Source: a virus
Direction: 5' to 3' (one strand)
Length of the DNA stretch: 64,000 nt
IMG/VR virus record: IMGVR_UViG_3300037847_006528
Span: 16,871 to 80,870 of that record
Positions 24,721 to 31,565 of the stretch are shown piece by piece. Each line of letters opens with the position of its first letter. Position 1 is the stretch's first letter. A program made the position numbers and the translations under genes. The notes under the pieces were generated by a model. The model was not told where the DNA came from. It saw only the letters and a list, made by a program, of their open reading frames with translations, and did no database searches.

Positions 24721-25792
24721 CGGTCCTATAAATGGTTTAAGTTTGGGCAACGTATCTCTTAATATGCTAAGAGAGCTAAAGGATAGGGAAATAGATCTTG
24801 GAATTTTTCCTATAGGTGATAAAGGCGAATTTGAAGCTTATGATAAACTGAGTGAAGATTTCAAACAATGGATAGGAGCTTTATCCATGAATCGCCTTAA
24901 GAAAATTCATCCAGAAACACCCACTTTAAAAGTGTGGCACATTAATGGTTCAGAAAGAACTCTAGCTGATCAATATTTATATACTTTTTATGAAGTAGAT
25001 TCCCCAACAGAAGAAGAAATTAATATTGTAAAACTACAAAAACATGTTTTTTTCTCTTCCTCAGAGGCTGCGGAGTGTTTTAAAGAAAAAGGTTGTGAAA
25101 ATGTATCTCATATCCCCTTAGGTTTTGATAAAGATTTCCACGAAACAGACAAAGAATATTTAGACGATGACATAATTCACTTTGGATTAATAGGCAAGTT
25201 TGAAAGAAGGAAGAACACGCAAGCCATAATCCAATTATGGGCAAACGAATTTGGAAACAATCCAAAATATCAGCTTAGTTGCTTGGTTACTAATCCGTTC
25301 TTCAATCAAGAACAAATGACCAAGGCAATCCAATCTTCTACAGGAGGAGCGTCTTTATCTAATATAAACTTTTTACCACGACTTGTTAGTAACTCAGAAG
25401 TTAACGACTTTATGAATTCAATAGATATTGATCTTTCTGGCTTGTCTAACGGAGAGGGCTGGAATCTACCAGCATTTAATTGCACAGCTTTAGGTAAATG
25501 GTCTGTAGTTAGCAACTGCACATCTCATAAAGATTGGGCAACCAAAGAAAACTCTATTTTAGTTGATCCAATTGGTAAACAACCCTGTTATGACAATTTC
25601 TTCTTCAAAGAAGGTATGCCGTTTAATCAAGGGCAATATTACAAGTTAAACGGTGATGATATGCTTGAAGCCATGAGAGAGGCTGTTAAAAAAGCGGGAC
25701 AAAAGAACACTGAAGGGACAAAATTAAGGGACAAATTTACCTATTCGGAGACCGTGGATTTAATTTTAGACCGTATTTATAGCGATTCTTGA
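24701..25792 (+). CDS. GT4-like glycosyltransferase
   Basis: A 363-residue GT-B glycosyltransferase. The N-terminus RRLNFDGPINGLSLGNVSLNML has the acceptor-domain glycine loop, IIHFGLIGKFERRKNTQAIIQLW starts the donor domain, and SGLSNGEGWNLPAFNCTALGKWSVVS corresponds to the EGxxLPxxEAxAxG region. It overlaps the sigma-factor gene by 20 bp. Pairing with a transcription gene rather than with the minus-strand glycan operon is unusual. Confidence 0.82.
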   Translation: MRRLNFDGPINGLSLGNVSLNMLRELKDREIDLGIFPIGDKGEFEAYDKLSEDFKQWIGALSMNRLKKIHPETPTLKVWHINGSERTLADQYLYTFYEVDSPTEEEINIVKLQKHVFFSSSEAAECFKEKGCENVSHIPLGFDKDFHETDKEYLDDDIIHFGLIGKFERRKNTQAIIQLWANEFGNNPKYQLSCLVTNPFFNQEQMTKAIQSSTGGASLSNINFLPRLVSNSEVNDFMNSIDIDLSGLSNGEGWNLPAFNCTALGKWSVVSNCTSHKDWATKENSILVDPIGKQPCYDNFFFKEGMPFNQGQYYKLNGDDMLEAMREAVKKAGQKNTEGTKLRDKFTYSETVDLILDRIYSDS

Positions 25793-25817
25793 AATGGCAC
25801 GGTTAATGTTATATAAT
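25789..25817 (+). promoter_or_regulatory. Sigma-70-type promoter of hsp20
   Basis: TTGAAA (25789-25794), 17-nt spacer, consensus TATAAT (25812-25817). The ATG of the small heat-shock gene is 8 nt beyond the -10, so the transcript should start at or one base before the start codon. Confidence 0.75.
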
Positions 25818-25825
25818 AATATATT

Positions 25826-26152
25826 ATGAACTATAAATTAAACACTCACCTATTAGATAATTTTTTTGATGCATTCGGGACTAGCAAACACGCTGATGTG
25901 AAAGATTGCGGAGATGTATATTCTGCTGAATTTGAGCTAGCAGGATTTGCCAAAGAAGATATTGAGATAACTGCCACTAACGACAACCTAGTCATCAAGG
26001 CAAAAAATGATAAGCGCCAAAAGGATTTTAAATTAAATTTATATGGTGCTGTTTCTGTTGAGGACATTTCTTGTGACACAGAAAATGGACTTCTAACGGT
26101 AACTATGCCTAAAAAATGTGTTAGCGAGCAACGAAAGATCAAAATTCAGTAG
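25826..26152 (+). CDS. Hsp20 small heat-shock protein (alpha-crystallin domain)
   Basis: A 108-residue small heat-shock chaperone. The alpha-crystallin core is clear: SAEFELAGFAKEDIEITATNDNLVIKAK, then KLNLYGAVSVEDISC, and ENGLLTVTMPKK, where the family has GVLxxxxPK. The N-terminal arm is very short and no I-x-I tail is obvious (it ends KIKIQ). Phage Hsp20 proteins are common in marine T4-like phages, where they may help virion assembly or protect host proteins. It has its own near-consensus promoter. Confidence 0.92.
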   Translation: MNYKLNTHLLDNFFDAFGTSKHADVKDCGDVYSAEFELAGFAKEDIEITATNDNLVIKAKNDKRQKDFKLNLYGAVSVEDISCDTENGLLTVTMPKKCVSEQRKIKIQ

Positions 26153-26532
26153 TGCCGATTTACATCTACAAGCATCCAGAGGAGGATATATATGAAGAGG
26201 TCGTTCAGGGAATGAACGACCCTCATGTATTTTCTAAAGACGGAATTGAGTGGCAAAGAGTTTTTCTCTCTCCAAACGCAGCGATATCAAGCAGTGATGA
26301 TCCTTTCAGCAGCAACGCTTTCGTAGAAAAAACAGCTAATATGAAAGGCACCTTCGGGGACATGATGGATTATTCCGCAGAACTGAGTCAGAAAAGAGCA
26401 GAAAAATCAGGTGGAGAAGATCCTTTGAAGAAAAAAATGTTTTCAGACTACGAAAAAAGAGTCGGCAAAAAACACTTCGCAGACAAAAATACTAGCTTTG
26501 AAAAAAACGGAATCAAGATAGATCTTGATTAA
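26152..26532 (+). CDS. FmdB-like protein lacking zinc cysteines
   Basis: A 126-residue protein that opens PIYIYKHPEEDIYEEVVQGM and continues EWQRVFLSP. This resembles FmdB-type zinc-ribbon proteins (MPxYxYxC...), but the zinc cysteines are missing. The rest is charged and lysine-rich. Translation starts at GTG, whose G is the last base of the hsp20 TAG stop. The end overlaps the convergent fibre gene by 4 bp. Function unknown. Confidence 0.65.
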   Translation: MPIYIYKHPEEDIYEEVVQGMNDPHVFSKDGIEWQRVFLSPNAAISSSDDPFSSNAFVEKTANMKGTFGDMMDYSAELSQKRAEKSGGEDPLKKKMFSDYEKRVGKKHFADKNTSFEKNGIKIDLD

Positions 26533-27377
26533 GAAACATGAGGAGGAGGCGTTGTTAAGCCAACGCCATACCAAGTAGCTCCCACAGACACGCAGAGTGT
26601 TTGACCTGAGATTGCCATAGCTCCTCTCTGCTGGCTCATATTCATCCCCTCCCAAGCTGGCAGCTTAAATCCGCTAACAAAATCTTTTATACCGTGGATT
26701 GTCTGATCTTCACTTAGATCTACAAATCTTCCTGTCGTATAGCCCGTTACGTCATGTATTGTAGCAATATCATAACCAGTCAAAAATCCACTGGTCTGTA
26801 TTTCAAATTTCCCAGAAACAATGCCAGAATTGTTTATACTAACACTGTTCCCGAAATAATTTTGACCATCTTCAAAATAATGGCCAGAGGCAAACTGCAC
26901 ATAAAATCTATTAGGATCTCCCACTGTTAAAGTGGAGCTTGATTGATCTTTTATAGCCGCACAACCAGTTGCAGCTTTTGCAAAAGTAACTCCAGCACCT
27001 CCTAGTGAAGTATTACTCTGACTTCCAGTATTGAAAACTATTGAGTTTCCATTCAATACGACATTATTGATACCGCTAACTCTAGTTGAATTAGCCACAA
27101 TCCCTATATTGTTTGTTCCAGCTAATTGAGTATTAGACCCAGCCAATAGAACATTACCGCTTTCTACAAGAAAGCTGTTATCTCCTGTGCTGGCAGTTCC
27201 GAAAACTTTTTTGTCTCTTATTCTTAAGTCGCCAGTAAAATTAAAATCACCAGTTAAATTTCTAGATAAAACTAGACTAATCCCAGTATCACTACTTTGA
27301 TCAATGTGAAAATCTCCAGATGGCCCTAAAAAAGTGGGCATCTGAAGCTGTTCTGGTTGAATTTTATTAAAAGGCAT
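26529..27377 (-). CDS. Putative virion fibre or appendage protein
   Basis: A protein of about 282 residues rich in N, S, T and G with irregular beta-type repeats (GDFNFTGDLRIRD, GNVLLAGSNTQLAGTNNIG, GINNVVLNGNSIVFNTGS) as in trimeric phage fibres. It closes with a segment (QRGAMAISGQTLCVSVGATWYGVG) typical of fibre C-terminal domains. The ATG at 27377 is preferred over an upstream TTG. It is alone on the minus strand among plus-strand genes and is preceded by a GTGTAA motif, so it is probably expressed with the late virion genes. No chaperone partner was identified. Confidence 0.6.
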   Translation of the reverse strand: MPFNKIQPEQLQMPTFLGPSGDFHIDQSSDTGISLVLSRNLTGDFNFTGDLRIRDKKVFGTASTGDNSFLVESGNVLLAGSNTQLAGTNNIGIVANSTRVSGINNVVLNGNSIVFNTGSQSNTSLGGAGVTFAKAATGCAAIKDQSSSTLTVGDPNRFYVQFASGHYFEDGQNYFGNSVSINNSGIVSGKFEIQTSGFLTGYDIATIHDVTGYTTGRFVDLSEDQTIHGIKDFVSGFKLPAWEGMNMSQQRGAMAISGQTLCVSVGATWYGVGLTTPPPHVS

Positions 27378-27385
27378 CCTACAAT
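27357..27385 (+). promoter_or_regulatory. Sigma-70-type promoter of the SSB-like gene
   Basis: TTGAAT (27357-27362), 17-nt spacer, TACAAT (27380-27385). The -10 is 30 nt upstream of the ATG at 27416, leaving a leader of about 24 nt without an evident Shine-Dalgarno sequence. Confidence 0.55.
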
Positions 27386-27402
27386 AGATTATCTTTAATA
27401 GA

Positions 27403-27408
27403 TTACAC
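27403..27408 (-). promoter_or_regulatory. GTGTAA motif before fibre gene
   Basis: GTGTAA on the minus strand, 25 nt before the fibre ATG at 27377. It is farther from the start than in most members of the set. Confidence 0.4.
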
Positions 27409-27415
27409 GAATTCA

Positions 27416-27982
27416 ATGAAATTTACTCTTTATAAGCCAAACTCTAAAAATACAGGGGCAGCTTTTAGCTTTGACCTAGCTAAAGACAAGAAGGGCAACG
27501 CAGTTATGTATGTATCAATGATCCAACAACATAGTTGGAATGATAAGACCAAAAGCGGCTCTTTCAAAGAAAATGCTAAAAATCCTGAAAAATCAGGCAC
27601 AATTAAGCTCTCTGCAAATGAAGCTGGAGAGATCCTTTCTTCATTTAAAACAAGAATACCATTTGTTGCTTTTCATAGAAATAATGAAGACACAACAATT
27701 ATTAAATTTACACCTTGGGATAAAAAAAGAAAAATTATGGGCAAAGACGGAGATGAGTGGCACGAAACTCCAGCCTTCGGGATAACCGTAAGTAGGAACT
27801 CATCTCAAGTATATAAACTCCCTCTTGAAGCGGGAGAAACGGAAGTGTTATCAGAATTGCTAAAAAAATATATTTTAAATTCTTTTGTTACAAATGATTC
27901 TTACACAACTCAACCTCCAAAAGAAGAAGCTCGCAAATCTGAAAAAGCCGCAGAACTTGAAGATTTAGATGTCCCATTCTAA
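27416..27982 (+). CDS. Putative single-stranded DNA-binding protein with SSB-type acidic tip
   Basis: A 188-residue protein with a beta-rich N-terminal 130 residues (GAAFSFDLAKDKKGNAVMYVSM, TIKLSANEAGEILSSF, FVAFHRNNEDTTIIKFTPW), a disordered lysine/glutamate linker, and a C-terminus ending EDLDVPF. Bacterial SSB proteins end in an acidic DDxxF-type tip such as DDDIPF, which recruits replication proteins, and this tail has the same form. The fold pattern recalls PC4/Whirly-type ssDNA-binding proteins rather than an OB fold. No other SSB candidate was seen in the window. Confidence 0.55.
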   Translation: MKFTLYKPNSKNTGAAFSFDLAKDKKGNAVMYVSMIQQHSWNDKTKSGSFKENAKNPEKSGTIKLSANEAGEILSSFKTRIPFVAFHRNNEDTTIIKFTPWDKKRKIMGKDGDEWHETPAFGITVSRNSSQVYKLPLEAGETEVLSELLKKYILNSFVTNDSYTTQPPKEEARKSEKAAELEDLDVPF

Positions 27983-29672
27983 GAAACTAAAAGTTTTAAT
28001 TCACTCTAATCATTCTCGGTTAGTCACTGGATTTGGCAAAAACGCAAGAAATGTATTACTTGGTCTGAATGAAGATCCAGATATAGAAGTAATAGAAGCA
28101 GCGAACGGACCAAGATATGGTGCTGACTTAATGACACCTTGGGAATCTTATGGGACACAACCTATAAATTCTTCCTTGATACAGGCTATTCAAGGAGACC
28201 CTGCTAAAGAGAGAGGTGCTAGCTATGGCTTCTATACCATAGATCAAATTATAGATGAATGTAAGCCAGATGTATATCTTGGGATTGAGGACATATGGGC
28301 TTTTGGAGGATACGAACACAAGCCTTGGTGGAACAAAATAAATAAAGTTCTCTGGACAACCTTGGATAGTTTACCGATTTTAGATCAAGCCTTACAAATG
28401 GAACCTCATTGTGATAAGATGCTAGTTTGGGCATCTTTCGCAGAGGAAGAAATGAAAAGACTAGGTTATAAAAACGTAGAGACCCTCCACGGTGCTGTAG
28501 ATTATACAAACTTTAAACCTCTTGATAATAAAAAAGAACTAAGAGAAAAATTTAATCTTCAAGATAATTATGTAATTGGTTTTGTTTTTAAAAACCAACT
28601 AAGAAAATCTGTCCCAAATCTTTTAAGAGGATTTAAAATTTTAAAAGAAAAAAATCCAGACTTAAAACCTAAATTGCTTTTGCATACAGATTGGGGGGAA
28701 AGGGGCTGGGATATTCCTAAATACATAAAAGAACTAGAATTAGATCCTAGTGATATTCTATCCACTTACGTTTGCCACGCTTGTGATCATTATTCAGTCT
28801 TACCATATGAAGGCGAGGACAGAAAATGCCCAAGTTGCAATGCAGAAAAATCCTTTAAAACCAAGACAAGCTCTAAAGGAGTGGGTGAAAAAGAATTAAA
28901 TGAAATTTATAATTTAATGGATGTTTATTGCCACCCATTCACCAGCGGTGGTCAAGAACTTCCAGTGCAAGAAGCTAAAGCCGCTGGGTTAATAACTTTA
29001 GTCACAGAGTATTCCTGTGGGACAGACTCTTGTTATGAACATCAAGGAGGAATTCCACTAAAATGGAATGAATACAGAGAACCTCATACTCAGTTTATTA
29101 AAGCCTCCACATGCCCCCACGACATAGCTCAACAGTTGCAAAAAGTTGGTAGAATGAGTGATGATGATAAATTTATTCTATCAAATAAAGGAACCAAGTA
29201 TGTAAAAGAAAATTTTTCCGTTTCAGCCACCGTCGAAAAGCTTAAGAAAATTCTTCTTGATCTTAAAAAACCCACTAAAGAAGAACAAGAGGAAAAAGCT
29301 ACTGAACAACCTCTAATGCTTAATGATGTTCTTGATGATGAGGGCCAAGAAAACAGAATAGCAGTTGTTCTGCCAGAGTCGGCAGGAGATATATTAATAT
29401 TGAATTCTCTAATGGATAACCTCAAAAACCTTTATCCAGAAAAAAACATATATGTATTCACTAAACCTGAGTTTTACCAAATGATTGATGATAATCCAAA
29501 TGTGCATAAACTTCTGCCATATCAACAATCTTTAGATAACTTGCTTTATTTAGAGGGAAGAGCAGATCATGAAGGATTCTTTCAAATGGCGTTTTTGCCA
29601 AACATTGGGACTCAAAGACATCTTAACTATCTTCACAATGGTGAAGATAAAACGCAATTTCAATTAACATGA
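27969..29672 (+). CDS. GT4-type glycosyltransferase with zinc-ribbon insert, fused to N-terminal half of a GT9-like domain
   Basis: A 567-residue fusion. Residues about 1-440 form a GT-B enzyme: LIHSNHSRLVTGFGKNARNV, DNYVIGFVFKNQLRKSVPNLL, and CHPFTSGGQELPVQEAKAAG (ExxxLPxxEAxAxG site). A zinc ribbon, C269-x2-C272-x14-C287-x2-C290, sits within the donor domain. After a charged linker, residues about 470-567 (RIAVVLPESAGDILILNSLMDNL, YVFTKPEFYQMIDDNP) resemble the first Rossmann domain of GT9 heptosyltransferases. The second domain is encoded by the next gene, which overlaps by ATGA. The start overlaps the SSB-like gene by 14 bp. Confidence 0.72.
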   Translation: MSHSKKLKVLIHSNHSRLVTGFGKNARNVLLGLNEDPDIEVIEAANGPRYGADLMTPWESYGTQPINSSLIQAIQGDPAKERGASYGFYTIDQIIDECKPDVYLGIEDIWAFGGYEHKPWWNKINKVLWTTLDSLPILDQALQMEPHCDKMLVWASFAEEEMKRLGYKNVETLHGAVDYTNFKPLDNKKELREKFNLQDNYVIGFVFKNQLRKSVPNLLRGFKILKEKNPDLKPKLLLHTDWGERGWDIPKYIKELELDPSDILSTYVCHACDHYSVLPYEGEDRKCPSCNAEKSFKTKTSSKGVGEKELNEIYNLMDVYCHPFTSGGQELPVQEAKAAGLITLVTEYSCGTDSCYEHQGGIPLKWNEYREPHTQFIKASTCPHDIAQQLQKVGRMSDDDKFILSNKGTKYVKENFSVSATVEKLKKILLDLKKPTKEEQEEKATEQPLMLNDVLDDEGQENRIAVVLPESAGDILILNSLMDNLKNLYPEKNIYVFTKPEFYQMIDDNPNVHKLLPYQQSLDNLLYLEGRADHEGFFQMAFLPNIGTQRHLNYLHNGEDKTQFQLT

Positions 29673-30793
29673 GTCATCTAGCAGAAGAATACGCCAAGTG
29701 CTGCGGAGTTAAAATAGGAAAACCTATTTTAAAACCTCACTATTTTCCTGTTCTTTACGATAAGTATATAACAATACATAACGATAGAAAAGTTCAAGCA
29801 AAAGAGTATGACATGTGGCCTGATGTTATCCAAATACTTAGGCCATATTTAGGAGATATAAAAATTATACAAATAGGAGCACAAGGAGAAGAAACAATAC
29901 AGGGCGTAGACAAGCATATTCCTACAGCATCTCTTAAGCAGTCTTCTTATATTATAGATAAGGGGCTAGGTCATGTAGGAATAGACAGTGTGCCAGTTCA
30001 TATAGCTTCAGCCTTAGATAAGCCAGTTGTTGGTATTTATGCACATACTTACGCTAATACATGTAAACCCTTGTGGAACGACAAATCAAAATCAATACAA
30101 ATTGAATCACACAGAAATGGAAGGAAGCCTTCTTTCTCTTTAGAAGAACATCCCAAAACAATCAACCTAATCAAACCAGAAGAAATAGCTCAAGCTATGC
30201 TTGATGTATTAGAGATAGATAAAAAAATAACACATGAAACTATTTTTATTGGCGATCACTATACTTCTAATTTTGTGGAAGTAATTCCATCTCAGCCAAC
30301 CACCGTTAAAGCCCCCCTGATTGATGTAAGAATGGATATTTGCCATAATGAAGAAGTGCTCGGTGGAGTTCTAGAAAGAAACGATGTAGAAGTCACCACA
30401 AATAAACCCATTCCGTTACCTCTATTAGATACAAGAAAAATTAAAAAAATTGTTTATAAAAGTGATTTTTTTGACTTAGACTTTTGTGAAGCTGTGAAAA
30501 GCAGAGCGATACCAATGTCCTTAGAGTGCAAGTCTTCAGATAATCTAAAAAAACAAAGAGCCAGACTTTTTGATTATTTGATAAATTCATTAGACGAGAA
30601 TGAGATAATAAAAAAGAATAAAAAAAGACTACCACAAGAAGATCTTGGGAAAATCAATATTGCGAGTAATAAAAAAGTTATTTGTGGAGATCAAATTTAT
30701 GAAAGTATGTATCATTTGAATGACAAAAAAAATTCAGACGATTTTTATCTTGATTTAGATTTTTATAGAGTTTATACTGATTCAAATGAGTGA
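29669..30793 (+). CDS. C-terminal half of GT9-like glycosyltransferase plus unknown domain
   Basis: A 374-residue protein. Residues about 1-195 match the donor-binding half of GT9 heptosyltransferases: KIIQIGAQGEET, SSYIIDKGLGHVGIDSVPVHIASALDKPVVGIYA (DSGxxHLAAALGxPxVxLFG-like) and TCKPLWNDKSK. The remaining 180 residues match nothing recognised. The start codon lies in an ATGA overlap with the gene coding the first half, so the two halves are probably made together and assemble. The split falls at the inter-domain linker of the GT-B fold. Confidence 0.62.
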   Translation: MSHLAEEYAKCCGVKIGKPILKPHYFPVLYDKYITIHNDRKVQAKEYDMWPDVIQILRPYLGDIKIIQIGAQGEETIQGVDKHIPTASLKQSSYIIDKGLGHVGIDSVPVHIASALDKPVVGIYAHTYANTCKPLWNDKSKSIQIESHRNGRKPSFSLEEHPKTINLIKPEEIAQAMLDVLEIDKKITHETIFIGDHYTSNFVEVIPSQPTTVKAPLIDVRMDICHNEEVLGGVLERNDVEVTTNKPIPLPLLDTRKIKKIVYKSDFFDLDFCEAVKSRAIPMSLECKSSDNLKKQRARLFDYLINSLDENEIIKKNKKRLPQEDLGKINIASNKKVICGDQIYESMYHLNDKKNSDDFYLDLDFYRVYTDSNE

Positions 30794-31565
30794 GAAAAAG
30801 ATCTACGGACCAGATATCTACAAGCGTAACGAGCATGGGTTGCTTGAAAATGTAGACTATAAATTTAACGAGGACGGCTCTGTCAACTGGAGAGCCATGA
30901 TCAAGGAAGAGTTTCTCTACCCTAACAAAGATTGGTTTGCATCTAGGAAGAAAGATGTCCCTACTTCTGTTGAGGGTCTCTCTGATAAGCAACTTCTCAT
31001 TATGCTTGGAGGCATCAAAGAGCTAGCTAAAATGAGGGGCTATCATTCTATTGATTTTAAAGTGAATAATGTTTCAAGTGATTATGTCACCGCCAAATGC
31101 CAAATAGACTGGATAGAAAATTATGAGAGCGCCAATACTGGCATATATCCTCGATATACAGATATAGCGAATGCCACCCTTGCAAATACAGACGCTTTTT
31201 GTGCTAAATTCCTAGAAACAATCGCCTGTAATCGTGCTTTTGTCCGTTGTGTGCGTAATTATCTCAATATCCACATTGTGGGTGCAGATGAGATTGATAA
31301 GTCAAAAGGAGCTAATAATTCCAATGCTGTTGAATATGATGCCTCTAGCGACTCTGCTATGCTGCCTTTAACGCCCTCAGGAGCACTCCAGAAGGCTTTG
31401 GATGAGGATAACGGGGTAAAGTCCTTCGACAAGTTCAAAGAGCTTCTACGGGCCTTGTGGAAGGAAGAAATCTACAGAAATGAACAAGCTGCAAACTGGA
31501 AGTCTTATGAAGACATCCCAGCCAAGGAGTGCAGAAAGCTCATTGCAATCTGTAAAAAATCATAA
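30786..31565 (+). CDS. Unknown protein, possible Rad52/Sak-like annealing factor
   Basis: A 259-residue protein. The middle (AKMRGYHSIDFKV, YVTAKCQIDWIENY, FLETIACNRAFVRCVRNYLNI) follows the pattern beta-strand, beta-strand, then a long helix with regularly placed R and N residues. Phage Rad52/Sak-type and related single-strand annealing or mediator proteins show this pattern (compare ExxAxxRAxxRALRxxxxI). The C-terminal third is helical and charged. It lies downstream of the SSB-like gene on the same strand. The assignment is weak and rests on pattern only. Confidence 0.4.
   Translation: MSEKKIYGPDIYKRNEHGLLENVDYKFNEDGSVNWRAMIKEEFLYPNKDWFASRKKDVPTSVEGLSDKQLLIMLGGIKELAKMRGYHSIDFKVNNVSSDYVTAKCQIDWIENYESANTGIYPRYTDIANATLANTDAFCAKFLETIACNRAFVRCVRNYLNIHIVGADEIDKSKGANNSNAVEYDASSDSAMLPLTPSGALQKALDEDNGVKSFDKFKELLRALWKEEIYRNEQAANWKSYEDIPAKECRKLIAICKKS

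Noticed and set aside
27378-27416. TTG start at 27416 for the minus-strand fibre gene
   Set aside because: It would overlap the divergent SSB-like gene start and its promoter; the ATG at 27377 is simpler.
29660-29675. Programmed -1 frameshift joining the two GT9-like halves
   Set aside because: Codons around the overlap (TTT CAA TTA ACA TGA) contain no slippery heptamer; ATGA coupling is enough.
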